64,000 bases of DNA, taken from DASZUK01 sp963745595. GTDB lineage: Bacteria; Actinomycetota; Acidimicrobiia; Acidimicrobiales; RAAP-2. Positions 24,469 to 33,819 of this stretch are shown here, piece after piece (the stretch's first letter is position 1; every line of letters starts with the position of its first letter). A program made the translations under genes and the position numbers. Where the stretch lies: positions 310,001 to 374,000 of the forward strand of contig CAVUYB010000007.1 of NCBI GenBank assembly GCA_963745595.1, written 5' to 3'. Below the pieces are notes generated by a model. The model was given only the letters and a program-made list of their open reading frames with translations. It ran no database searches and was not told where the DNA came from.

Positions 24469-26139
24469 CTACCGGGCGACGTGCACGAGGGCGAAGACGA
24501 TCGAGTCGTAGAGGGCCTGCCAGCTCGCCTCGATGATGTTCTCCGACACGCCGATCGTCGTCCACGTCCGCTCGTCGTCGGCCGTGTCGACGAGCACCCG
24601 CGTCACCGCGCCGGTGCCCTTCCCGGTGTCGAGCACCCGGACCCGGTAGTCGACCAGGTGGACGCCGGCCAGCGCCGGGAAGTGCGGCCCGATGGCCTGG
24701 CGGAGCGCGGCGTCGAGCGCGTTGACCGGGCCGTTGCCTTCCGCGGTCGCCACCATGCGGTCCGGGCCGACGTGGACCTTCACCGTCGCCTCCGTCGTCG
24801 GCGACACGCCCGCCGAGCCGCTCCCATCGAGCGTCACCGCGGCCGGACCGTGGTCGGTGATGACCCGGAACGACTCGACCGAGAAGAAGTCCGGCTCCCA
24901 GCCGGCCGCCCGCCGGAGCAGCAGCTCCAGCGACCCGTCCGCCACCTCGAAGTGGTAGCCCTCGTGCTCGAGCTGCTTGAGCTCGTCGAGGACGCGGCCG
25001 AGCACCTCGCCGTCGAGGTCGAGCCCGATCTCCGCCGCCTTCATCGCCAGCGTCGACCGGCCGGCCATCTCGGAGACGACGACCCGCGTGCCGTTGCCGA
25101 CGAGCTCCGGCGAGATGTGCTCGTAGAGGTCCCGGCGCCGCGCCACCGCGCTGGCGTGCAGCCCGCCCTTGTGGGCGAAGACCGACGTCCCGACGTACGG
25201 CTGCTGCGGGTCCGGCGCGAGGTTGACGAGCTCCGCGATGTGGTGGGCCACCGGCGTCAGCCGCTCCAACCGGTCGGCCGGGATCGTGCGGATGTGCAGT
25301 TTGAGCGAGAGGTTCGGGATCGTCGCCGACAGGTCCGTGTTCCCGGCCCGCTCGCCGTAGCCGTTGATGCAGCCCTGGACCTGCGTCACGCCGGCCTCGA
25401 CCGCGACGAGCGAGTTCGCCACTGCGCAGCCCGCGTCGTTGTGGCAGTGGATCCCCAAGCCCGCGCTCGAGCGCTCCCGGACGTCGGCCACCGCTTCGCC
25501 GATCTGGTCCGGCAACGACCCGCCGTTCGTGTCGCACAGCACGAGCGCTTCCGCCCCGGCCGATTCGGCCGCGTCGAGCACCCGGAGGACGAAGTCCCGG
25601 TTGTGCCGGTGGCCGTCGAAGAAGTGCTCCGCGTCGACGAAGACCCGCAGGCCGTGCTCCCGCAGGAACGCCACCGACTCGCCGACCATGGCGACGCCCT
25701 CTTCGAGCGACGTCCGCAGCGCGTCCTCGACGTGCCGGTCCCAGCTCTTCGCCACGATGCACGCCACCGGCGCCTGGGACCGCACGAGCTGGTCGAGGAC
25801 CGGGTCCTTCGCCGCCGACACCCCCGCCCGCCGCGTCGACCCGAACGCCACCAGCGTCGCCGTCGACAGGTGCAGCTCCGCCGGCGCCCGGGCGAAGAAC
25901 GCCTCGTCCTTCGGGTTCGCGCCCGGCCACCCGCCCTCGATGTACGTCACGCCGAGGTGGTCGAGCTGCTCGGCCACCCGCAGCTTGTCGTCGACCGTCA
26001 GCGACAGCCCCTCCTGCTGACTGCCGTCCCGCAGCGTCGTGTCGAAGATGTCGACCGCGTCGGGGAGCGTCGGCAGGCGGTAGTCGTGGGCGTGGGCGCG
26101 GTGCTCGTGGGCGGTGGGCCCGTGGGCGCTAGTCGACAT
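24469..26139 (-). CDS. cimA: Citramalate synthase
   Basis: 556 residues. Belongs to the isopropylmalate/homocitrate/citramalate synthase family: DIFDTTLRDGSQQEGLSLTV (metal-binding Asp and catalytic Arg), YIEGGWPGANPKDEAFF, EALVLCDTNGGSLP, LGIHCHNDAGCAVANSLVAV with the HxH metal site and VQGCINGYGERAGNTDL. The QQEG and EGGWPGANPKD forms are those of CimA rather than LeuA (from memory of the families), and a separate LeuA is present at 49710. CimA condenses pyruvate with acetyl-CoA for isoleucine synthesis without threonine. A LeuA-type regulatory domain follows (about 420-550). The start overlaps the end of ilvE by 11 bp. Confidence 0.9.
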   Translation of the reverse strand: MSTSAHGPTAHEHRAHAHDYRLPTLPDAVDIFDTTLRDGSQQEGLSLTVDDKLRVAEQLDHLGVTYIEGGWPGANPKDEAFFARAPAELHLSTATLVAFGSTRRAGVSAAKDPVLDQLVRSQAPVACIVAKSWDRHVEDALRTSLEEGVAMVGESVAFLREHGLRVFVDAEHFFDGHRHNRDFVLRVLDAAESAGAEALVLCDTNGGSLPDQIGEAVADVRERSSAGLGIHCHNDAGCAVANSLVAVEAGVTQVQGCINGYGERAGNTDLSATIPNLSLKLHIRTIPADRLERLTPVAHHIAELVNLAPDPQQPYVGTSVFAHKGGLHASAVARRRDLYEHISPELVGNGTRVVVSEMAGRSTLAMKAAEIGLDLDGEVLGRVLDELKQLEHEGYHFEVADGSLELLLRRAAGWEPDFFSVESFRVITDHGPAAVTLDGSGSAGVSPTTEATVKVHVGPDRMVATAEGNGPVNALDAALRQAIGPHFPALAGVHLVDYRVRVLDTGKGTGAVTRVLVDTADDERTWTTIGVSENIIEASWQALYDSIVFALVHVAR

Positions 26140-27058
26140 AGTCGAGCCAGTCCTTGTACTGGTCGACCTCACCGCGGACGGTGGCGAAGTACGTCTGCTG
26201 GATCGCCGTCGTGATCGGCCCGGGCTTGCCCGCCCCGACCGCCCGGTCGTCGACGGCCCGGATCGGCACGACCTCGGCCGCCGTACCCGTCAGGAACGCC
26301 TCGTCCGCGGTGTACAGGTCGGTCCGCACGAGCTGCTCGTGCCGGACCTCCAGGCCCATGTCGCGGGCGATCGTCTCGACCGTGTCCTGGGTGATGCCGT
26401 CCAGCGCGCCGGCGTCCGAGGTCGGCGGCGTGAGGAGCACGCCGTCGCGGACGACGAAGATGTTCTCCCCGGTGCACTCGCTCACCCGGCCGTCGGAGGT
26501 CAGCAGGATTGCCTCGTCGTAGCCGGCTTTCAGCGCCTCGACCTTGGCCAGCGACGAGTTGACGTACATGCCCGTGCCCTTGGCCGCCGTCGGCACCGCG
26601 TTCGGGTCGTGCCGGCGCCACGAGCTGATCTTCATCGAGACGCCGTTGGCAACGCCGTCGTCACCCAGGTACGTCCCCCACGGCCACGCGGCGATCGACA
26701 CGTTGACCGGGCACGGCAACGGGTTGAGGCCCATCTCCCCGTAGCCGAGGTAGACGAGCGGCCGCAGGTAACAACCGGTCGGCAGGTCGTTGACCCGGAC
26801 GACGTCCCTCGCGGCCTCGACGATCTGCGGCTCCGTGAACGGGACGTCGATCATGAAGATCGACGCGGACGTGAACAGCCGTCGGATGTGGTCACCCAGC
26901 CGGAACACCGCCACGCCGCGCGGCGTCGGGTAGGCGCGGATGCCTTCGAAGACGCCCGAGCCGTAGTGCATCGTGTGCGTCAGGACGTGGACGGTCGCGT
27001 CCTCCCAGTCGACCAGCTGGCCGTCCATCCAGATCTTCTTCGTCGGGGTGATGGGCAT
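26129..27058 (-). CDS. ilvE: Branched-chain amino acid aminotransferase
   Basis: 309 residues, class IV PLP fold. Features: MDGQLVDWEDATVHVLTHTM at the start, GSGVFEGIRAY, the PLP Lys160 in PTAAKGTGMYVNSSLAKVEA, GYDEAILLTSDGRVSECTGE, and FLTGTAAEVVPIRAVDDR before the C-terminus. It performs the last step of Leu, Ile and Val synthesis. It lies 3 bp downstream of leuB and overlaps cimA, so leuB-ilvE-cimA is a tight operon. Confidence 0.95.
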   Translation of the reverse strand: MPITPTKKIWMDGQLVDWEDATVHVLTHTMHYGSGVFEGIRAYPTPRGVAVFRLGDHIRRLFTSASIFMIDVPFTEPQIVEAARDVVRVNDLPTGCYLRPLVYLGYGEMGLNPLPCPVNVSIAAWPWGTYLGDDGVANGVSMKISSWRRHDPNAVPTAAKGTGMYVNSSLAKVEALKAGYDEAILLTSDGRVSECTGENIFVVRDGVLLTPPTSDAGALDGITQDTVETIARDMGLEVRHEQLVRTDLYTADEAFLTGTAAEVVPIRAVDDRAVGAGKPGPITTAIQQTYFATVRGEVDQYKDWLDYVD

Positions 27059-27061
27059 GGC

Positions 27062-28108
27062 TCAGAGCCTTTCTGCGATGGCGTCGCCGATGGCGGCGGT
27101 GGACTGCGGGCCGTCCGACCCCGAGCTCGTCGAACGGGTGGTCTCGTCGGCGTCGATGAACGCCCGTACCGCTTTGTCGATCCGGGCTGCCGCGTCGGCG
27201 TCGCCGAGGTGGTCGAGCATGAGCGCCGCCGAGACGATCGCCGCCAGCGGGTTGGCGATGCCCTGGCCGGCGATGTCGTGGGCCGCGCCGTGGACCGGCT
27301 CGAAGAGCGACGGCCCCGTGCGGGCCGGGTTCAGGTTGCCCGACGCGGCGAAGCCGATCCCACCGCTGACCGCGCCGGCCAGGTCCGTCAGGATGTCGCC
27401 GAACAGGTTGTCCGTGACGATCACGTCGTAGCGCCGGGGCTGCTCGACCAGGTAGATGCACGCCGCGTCGACGTGGTTGTAGTCGGGCGCGACGTCCGCG
27501 TAGTCCGGCGCCGCCTCCGTGACCGTTCGCTGCCAGAGGTCACCGGCGAACGTGAGCACGTTCGTCTTGTGGACGAGCGTCAGCTTGTGCGCCGGGCGGC
27601 CCTGCGCCAGCTCGAACGCGAACCGGACGCACCGCTCCACCCCCATCCGGGTGTTGACCGACCCCTGCGTCGCCACCTCGTGCGGCGTGCCCTTGCGCAG
27701 GAACCCGCCCTCGCCGGCGTACGTGCCCTCCGTGTTCTCCCGGACGACGACGAAGTCCGCCCCCGCGGCGATCGATCCCGGGACCCCGGTGAACGGGCGG
27801 AGGTTGATGTAGAGGTCGAGCTCGAACCGGAGCCGGAGCAGCAGGCCCCGCTCGAGCGTGCCCGGCGGGACCGTCGTGTCGCCGACCGGCGGGCCGACCG
27901 CACCGAGCAGGATGGCGTCGAAGCCGCGGAGCTCGTCGAGGACCGCGTCCGGCAACACCTCGCCCGTCCGCACGTACCGGTCGGCGCCCAGGTCGTAGTC
28001 GGTCGTCTCCAGCGTGACGCCGGCCGCGGCCACCACCTTGAGCGCTTCCGCGACGACCTCCGGACCGATGCCGTCGCCGCCGATCACCGCCACCCGGTGG
28101 CCGCTCAT
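27062..28108 (-). CDS. leuB: 3-isopropylmalate dehydrogenase
   Basis: 348 residues. Beta-decarboxylating dehydrogenase: VAVIGGDGIGPEVVAEALKV at the N-terminus, substrate loop LERGLLLRLRFELDLYINLR, FVVVRENTEGTYAGEGG, DHVD-type region YNHVDAACIYLVEQPRRYDV, VTDNLFGDILTDLAGAVSGG and the NAD site EPVHGAAHDIAGQGIANPLA. It oxidises 3-isopropylmalate in leucine synthesis; in a CimA pathway it may also act on beta-methylmalate. The 240-bp leader upstream carries a putative leader peptide and attenuator (28262-28348). Confidence 0.95.
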   Translation of the reverse strand: MSGHRVAVIGGDGIGPEVVAEALKVVAAAGVTLETTDYDLGADRYVRTGEVLPDAVLDELRGFDAILLGAVGPPVGDTTVPPGTLERGLLLRLRFELDLYINLRPFTGVPGSIAAGADFVVVRENTEGTYAGEGGFLRKGTPHEVATQGSVNTRMGVERCVRFAFELAQGRPAHKLTLVHKTNVLTFAGDLWQRTVTEAAPDYADVAPDYNHVDAACIYLVEQPRRYDVIVTDNLFGDILTDLAGAVSGGIGFAASGNLNPARTGPSLFEPVHGAAHDIAGQGIANPLAAIVSAALMLDHLGDADAAARIDKAVRAFIDADETTRSTSSGSDGPQSTAAIGDAIAERL

Positions 28109-28169
28109 CGCCGGCCTCCCGCCTCGGTCGTCTCCCCGGTACCCGGCCTCTGGCCCACCGTTGCTCCTC

Positions 28170-28232
28170 TCACTGTTCTTCTGCTTTCCACTGGCCCGCC
28201 TGCTTCACTGTTCTTCTGCTTCCACTGGCCCG
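28170..28232. repeat. Direct repeat of about 28 bp, two copies
   Basis: TCACTGTTCTTCTGCTTTCC-ACTGGCCCG and a copy one T shorter begin 35 bp apart in the leuB leader, between the presumed terminator and the leuB start. It is pyrimidine-rich on the plus strand and does not look coding. Confidence 0.8.
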
Positions 28233-28261
28233 TCCCCTCGACCTTCCTGCTCCAGGACATG

Positions 28262-28287
28262 AAAAACCGCCCACCGGAGTGGACGGT
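28262..28287 (-). terminator. Intrinsic terminator in the leuB leader (attenuator)
   Basis: Read on the minus strand: stem ACCG-T-CCAC, loop TCCG, stem GTGG-G-CGGT, followed directly by TTTTT. The stem is nine pairs with one T-G wobble. It lies 29 nt after the leader-peptide stop and about 155 nt before leuB, the place of an attenuator. A preceding perfect hairpin (28293-28317, arms AGGCACGCAC and GTGCGTGCCT) abuts the leader stop and could be the competing structure. Confidence 0.75.
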
Positions 28288-28315
28288 CGAGGAGGCACGC
28301 ACGTCGAGTGCGTGC

Positions 28316-28348
28316 CTACGGAATGACGGCTACCCGGTGAAGATGCAT
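28316..28348 (-). CDS. Putative leader peptide of the leuB-ilvE-cimA operon
   Basis: Ten-codon ORF MHLHRVAVIP ending in TAG. It contains one Leu, two Val and one Ile codon, and CTT, GTA and ATT are among the rarest codons in this GC-rich sequence, as expected for stalling-sensitive leaders. The stop falls inside the first hairpin (28293-28317), and a terminator hairpin with five T follows. The ribosome binding site is weak (GGTGGGGG about 13 nt upstream). The architecture matches the leuA and ilvB leaders in this window. Confidence 0.65.
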   Translation of the reverse strand: MHLHRVAVIP

Positions 28349-28510
28349 GGAGGTCCAAGTTTCCCCCACCGGAGCCCTCCCGTCAACCGCGACAGCACGG
28401 TTTTCCGACCTCCGAGCGTCGAGTCCGTCCCCCGGCGTCGGGCCCCCGTCCCCGAACGATCGGGCGCAGCCCGTCGGGGTCGCGCCGCCGTGGCCGATAG
28501 CCTTTGTACC

Positions 28511-29007
28511 GTGACTGACACGACCCCCCACGCGCCCGAGCCGGCGCGGCTGACCCAGGAGACCTACGACCGGCTCCAGGCCGAGCTCGAGGATCTGACG
28601 ACCCGCGGCCGGGTCGAGATCGCCCAGGCCATCGAGACCGCCCGGGCCCTCGGCGATCTCTCCGAGAACGGCGACTACCACGCGGCCAAGGACAGCCAGG
28701 GGAAGATGGAGGCCCGCGTCCGCCAGCTCCAGGCCCTCTTGAAGAGGGCCCAGGTCGTCGAGGGCGACCGTGAGAGGGACGGCACCGTCGATCACGGCGT
28801 CGTCGTCACGCTCCGCTACGACGGCGATGGCGAGGACGACACCCAGGACTTCTTCGTCGGCTCCATCGAGGAGCACCCCGGCGACATGCCCGTCGTCTCG
28901 CCCAGCGCCCCGCTCGGCCAGGCCCTCATCGGCAAGACCGCCGGCGACACCGTCGAGTACCGGGCGCCCGGCGGCACCCTCCGGGTCGAGATCGTCAAGG
29001 TCGGCGC

Positions 29008-29011
<4 letters not shown>
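28511..29011 (+). CDS. greA: Transcription elongation factor GreA
   Basis: 166 residues from GTG 28511. N-terminal coiled coil with LTQETYDRLQAELEDLTTRG, the GreA signature ALGDLSENGDYHAAKDSQGK with the acidic tip residues (D and E) that enter the RNA polymerase secondary channel, then the C-terminal FKBP-like domain ending in SPSAPLGQALIGKTAGDTVE. It rescues backtracked polymerase by stimulating transcript cleavage. The stop overlaps the leuC start as GTGA, so leuC translation is probably coupled to greA. Confidence 0.95.
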
Positions 29012-30468
<1,457 letters not shown>

Positions 30469-30501
30469 AGCAGCTCGACCGATGAAGATGGAGGCACCCC
30501 G

Positions 30502-31098
30502 ATGAAGCCTGTCACCGTCGTCACCGGCCGGGCCGTCCCGCTCGACCGCTCCGACGTCGACACCGACCAGATCATCCCGTCCGACTGGCTCAAGCGGGTC
30601 GAGCGGACCGGGTTCGGCGCCGGCCTCTTCGCGGAGTGGCGCGACGACCGCGACTTCGTCCTCAACCACCCCGAGTTCGTCGGCGCCACGATCCTCGTCG
30701 CCGGCGCCAACTTCGGCACCGGTTCGTCGCGGGAGCACGCCGTCTGGGCGCTCATGGACTACGGCTTCGAGGCCGTCGTCTCGTCCCAGTTCGGCGACAT
30801 CTTCCGCAACAACTGCACCAAGCAGGGGCTCGTGCCCGTGCAGGTCAGCCCCGAGGTCGACCGGGCACTGCTCGACGCCGTCGCCGCCGACCCGTCGCTC
30901 GAGCTGACCATCGACGTCGCCCGCGGCACCGTCGAGGCCCCCGCCGTCGGCATCACCGGCGAGTTCCCCCTCGACGACTTCACCCGGGACCGGCTCGTCA
31001 ACGGCTGGGACGACATCGGCCTGTCCCTCCGCTACGAGGCCGACCTCGATGCCTACGAGGCCGCCCGACCGGGCTGGCTACCCACCGTCACCGTCTGA
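30502..31098 (+). CDS. leuD: 3-isopropylmalate dehydratase small subunit
   Basis: 198 residues, the swivelling domain of the LeuCD isomerase. Typical segments: GRAVPLDRSDVDTDQIIPSD, NFGTGSSREHAVWALMDYGF and DIFRNNCTKQGLVPVQVSPE. It begins 33 bp after leuC, behind GATGGAGGCACCCCG. Co-transcription with greA and leuC is expected. Confidence 0.95.
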   Translation: MKPVTVVTGRAVPLDRSDVDTDQIIPSDWLKRVERTGFGAGLFAEWRDDRDFVLNHPEFVGATILVAGANFGTGSSREHAVWALMDYGFEAVVSSQFGDIFRNNCTKQGLVPVQVSPEVDRALLDAVAADPSLELTIDVARGTVEAPAVGITGEFPLDDFTRDRLVNGWDDIGLSLRYEADLDAYEAARPGWLPTVTV

Positions 31099-31187
31099 CC
31101 GCGACCTTCGGGCAGCCGGACACCGCCCAGGACCCGGGCCACCTGGTGCCGACGACTGATGACGAACGACGGCGGCTGACGACGAAC

Positions 31188-31211
31188 GGTTCGCCGGTCG
31201 ACCGGCGAACC
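31188..31211. terminator. 24-bp palindrome after leuD, possible terminator
   Basis: Perfect palindrome with 10-bp arms GGTTCGCCGG and CCGGCGAACC around TCGA, 90 bp past the leuD stop. No T-tract follows, so it may be a Rho-type or weak terminator, or a binding site. It lies in a 334-bp gap (31099-31432) in which I see nothing else except a shorter GGCTCC-GACGGAGC hairpin at about 31230. Confidence 0.5.
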
Positions 31212-31432
31212 ATGGGCGAAGACCCGAAGGGCTCCGACGGAGCGGACGGGCCGACTTGGTGAGGTCAGGGCCCTGGGGCCCTCACCCGACGATCGGTCCG
31301 CTCGTCGTCGACCACCCGATACCGTCGCCCCCTTCGCCATGAGCGATTGAAAGAGTCGAAACGGGGGTAGGACGCTCTTGGCTCATCTCGAGTCGTAGCT
31401 CCTCCGCTCACGGGGGAAGATCGGCGGTCCCG

Positions 31433-32152
31433 ATGGGACCCCAAACTGAAGTGGCGCAAGACCCCGGCCTCGTCGCGCCCTCCGGGGTGGCGATTCCTGC
31501 CGATACGCCGTCCGGTCCTGAGCCGGCCGCCACCGAGCGGAGAGGCTGGAGAGCGCGGACAAGTCGCACCCTTCGCCCGTCCGACTGGCTCTACCGGTCC
31601 CACGAGGCCAGCTTCATCTGGCTGATCGTGCGGCTCTGGCTGGGCTACCAGTGGCTGAACGCCGGCTACCAGAAGATCTGGGGTAGCGAGAAGTCGGCGT
31701 TCTGGTTCGGCGGGGGCGCAGGAGTGAAAGGGTTCGCCACCGCTGGCGTGGTCGGCTCGACCACGGGCAAGGGCGGAGCCAGCTATGGCTGGTGGGCCGG
31801 GTTCCTCCACAACTTCGTCGTGCCGAACGCCTCATGGATCGGCCGGTTCATCTCGCTCGGTGAGGTTCTCATCGGCGTGGCCCTCATCCTCGGGTTGTTC
31901 ACCGGTGCCGCCGCCTTTGCCGGGTTGTCGCTCAACATCATCTACATGTTCACCGGTTCGGCCGGCGTGAACCCGATGTACGCCATCCTGTCGGTACTGC
32001 TGGTGCTGGCCTGGCGAAACGCTGGATGGATCGGCCTCGACCGTTTCATCTTCAACGATGACTGGACGGTCCGCCGCCTCCGCGACGATCTCGGTCACGC
32101 GGTACATCGGCGTGGGCATCCGCGGGTTCCGGCGGTGGCTACCCCGCACTGA
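31433..32152 (+). CDS. DoxX family membrane protein
   Basis: 239 residues. A polar N-terminus of about 55 residues is followed by four predicted membrane segments. FIWLIVRLWLGYQWLNAGYQ-KIWG is typical of DoxX/QoxD-type proteins, as are FISLGEVLIGVALILGLFTG and LNIIYMFTGSAGVNPMYAIL. The relatives are subunits of thiosulfate:quinone oxidoreductase or unassigned membrane proteins. Sulfur-related genes lie 4 kb away, but no direct partner is adjacent. The start is preceded by GGGGGAAG. Confidence 0.8.
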   Translation: MGPQTEVAQDPGLVAPSGVAIPADTPSGPEPAATERRGWRARTSRTLRPSDWLYRSHEASFIWLIVRLWLGYQWLNAGYQKIWGSEKSAFWFGGGAGVKGFATAGVVGSTTGKGGASYGWWAGFLHNFVVPNASWIGRFISLGEVLIGVALILGLFTGAAAFAGLSLNIIYMFTGSAGVNPMYAILSVLLVLAWRNAGWIGLDRFIFNDDWTVRRLRDDLGHAVHRRGHPRVPAVATPH

Positions 32153-32276
32153 GCGGCGCCGGCCAGCCCGCGGCGATCGTCTTCTATCCACCGGAACGAC
32201 CGTCGCCGCGGAGCCACATCTACTACCGGATCTCCGTCTTTCCGAAAACGCCGCCCTCTGTGAAGGAGCAACCGTA

Positions 32277-32636
32277 ATGAACGCACTGATCTACCGCGGT
32301 CCGAACGACAAGAGCGGAGACGAGGTCCCCGACCCCACGCTGGTCGACGATACCGATGTGTTCGTGCGGACCGACGCCGCGACTATCGGCGGTAGGGATC
32401 TCCATGTCCTGAAGGGGAACCTCCCCGAGGTGACCACTGGTCGCATCTTCGGCCATGAGGCCGTAGGGACCGTCGAAGAGGTGGGTGCGGTTCCCGGAGT
32501 CGAATCCCTCAAGGCACTCCAGTCGGTGGCATCTTCCCGACACCATCAACGGGTTCCGTCCCGCACCGACCCCTCGGATGCCACAAGCCTGCTCTCGTCA
32601 TCGGTGGCCGACCACCAAGAATGGGCGTGGGCATGA
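32277..32636 (+). pseudogene. Zinc alcohol dehydrogenase remnant
   Basis: The first 75 residues follow the medium-chain zinc dehydrogenases: MNALIYRGPNDKSGDEVPDP, then VRTDAATIGGRDLHVLKGNL and GRIFGHEAVGTVEEVG. The catalytic zinc Cys expected in the TICGTD segment is Gly here (TIGGRD). After VEEVGAVPG the similarity stops, and 40 unrelated residues lead to a stop at 32636. Normal length would be about 345, so the NAD domain and structural zinc loop are absent. A good ribosome binding site (GAAGGAG) survives. Loss of the active-site Cys together with the truncation indicates a true decayed gene. Confidence 0.7.
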
Positions 32637-33643
32637 AACGACTCGCCCGGATAAGCCTTGCCGGAGCGCTGGTCCTCGTGGCCGGTGCCGCATTGTTGAG
32701 CGCCCACGAGAAGCCAACCCCCGTCTCTCTTCCGCTCGTCGGGTACCGCCACCACTACCCCGCGCCGACGACGACCACCTCCCGTCGACCCACGACGACC
32801 ACGACCTCCCGGTCCACGACCACCACCGCCCCCCGGCCAACGACGACGACCACGACCTCCCGGTCCACGACCACCACCGCCCCCCGGCCAACGACGACGA
32901 CCACGACGACGACTGCACCGACGACCACCACGACCACTGCCCCGACGACGACCACGACCACTGCCGTCTCACCCCCCACCACCGTCCCCCGGTCGGGGTA
33001 CGCCCAACAGCCTGGCTACCCGGCGTTGAACAACACAGGGACAACACTCCCGGTGACGACGGCAGCCGTCGGCGACGTCATGCTGGTGATGGCCCACACC
33101 GCGCCGTCGTCGGGAACCTCCGACGTCACTTCGATCACCGACAGCAGTGGCCGGATCACCTGGCAGGCGGCCAAGTCGGCCGGGTACACAAACCACCCGA
33201 GCGGCGACGCCATCGAGATCTGGTACGGCGTCGTGAAGAGCGTCGGCTCGACGACCATCGACGCCCACTGGTCCGGTACAACGTTCGACCACTTCGTCTG
33301 GGCGGCGGAGTGGACCTCTGGTCAGGGACCCACCACGTCGTGGTCCGCCGTCGCCGGCGGGGTCAAGAACTCGATCGTCGGGACCGGGACGACCTGCTCG
33401 TTCCCGACCCTTACCGCCGGCTCGGCCGGCGGCCTGTACTGGGGTTGGGCTTACGGGTCAGCGAAGGGCAGCGCCGGTAGTAGCCCGGGATTTTCCTACT
33501 ACGTCACAACCGACGTGACACATTGGAACGTCCTCGTCTCCGGCGCGTCGTTGGCCACCGGCACTACGTACACGCCGACGTTCACCCAGGCCGCGCCGAC
33601 ATCCTGGTACGACGCGGTCGCCGTCATCGTCCAGGCGAAGTGA
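32633..33643 (+). CDS. Secreted protein with Thr-rich linker and C-terminal beta domain
   Basis: 336 residues from ATG 32633 (a start at 32621 would add four residues). Signal peptide KRLARISLAGALVLVAGAAL, then a mucin-like stretch of about 80 residues of Thr with Pro/Ser/Arg (about 45-125). A Gly/Ser/Thr-rich domain follows (about 130-336), with TLPVTTAAVGDVMLVMAHTA, IWYGVVKSVGSTTIDAHWSG and AAPTSWYDAVAVIVQAK. This resembles exported beta-sandwich domains seen singly in actinobacterial secreted proteins. Function unknown; no anchor follows, so it is probably released or held by the linker. Confidence 0.75.
   Translation: MKRLARISLAGALVLVAGAALLSAHEKPTPVSLPLVGYRHHYPAPTTTTSRRPTTTTTSRSTTTTAPRPTTTTTTSRSTTTTAPRPTTTTTTTTAPTTTTTTAPTTTTTTAVSPPTTVPRSGYAQQPGYPALNNTGTTLPVTTAAVGDVMLVMAHTAPSSGTSDVTSITDSSGRITWQAAKSAGYTNHPSGDAIEIWYGVVKSVGSTTIDAHWSGTTFDHFVWAAEWTSGQGPTTSWSAVAGGVKNSIVGTGTTCSFPTLTAGSAGGLYWGWAYGSAKGSAGSSPGFSYYVTTDVTHWNVLVSGASLATGTTYTPTFTQAAPTSWYDAVAVIVQAK
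32792..32907 (+). repeat. 51-bp tandem repeat in the Thr-rich linker
   Basis: A 51-bp unit is repeated about 2.3 times without mismatch, encoding a 17-residue TTTTTSRSTTTTAPRPT-type unit. The length is a multiple of three, so copy number can change without breaking the gene. Confidence 0.85.
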
Positions 33644-33720
33644 TAACGGCGCGGCGCACGAGGTAGGGACGGGAACGTCAGGCGAAGGCGCACTCCGGTG
33701 CGGCCATGGCCGTTCCCATT

Positions 33721-33738
33721 CGCCCGAGCGCTCGGGCG
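33721..33738. terminator. 18-bp palindrome between convergent genes
   Basis: CGCCCGAGCG/CTCGGGCG is a perfect palindrome centred in the 176-bp gap between the secreted protein (stop at 33643) and the convergent diiron protein (stop at 33820). A bidirectional terminator is the simplest reading, although no T-tract is present. Confidence 0.5.
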
Positions 33739-33819
33739 AGATCGCGGCGGTCGTGGTGTCGTCGGCCGCAGCCTTTCCTCGGTTGCCGTTACGTAGATCG
33801 AAACCTTGCGGTCCGGTGG

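Noticed and set aside
24469..25930. 645-codon minus-strand frame overlapping cimA
   Set aside because: Only its last 155 codons (23993-24457) look coding; the rest is an Arg/Gly shadow of cimA.
20769..26214. Very long plus-strand open frames (849 and 1155 codons) opposite the repeat protein, hydrolase and cimA
   Set aside because: Arg/Val/Glu/Asp-rich shadow composition without motifs; the minus strand carries recognisable proteins throughout.
26114..28510. Plus-strand open frame running into greA from 26114
   Set aside because: It is the antisense of ilvE and leuB fused by chance to the greA frame; greA begins at GTG 28511, where GreA similarity starts.
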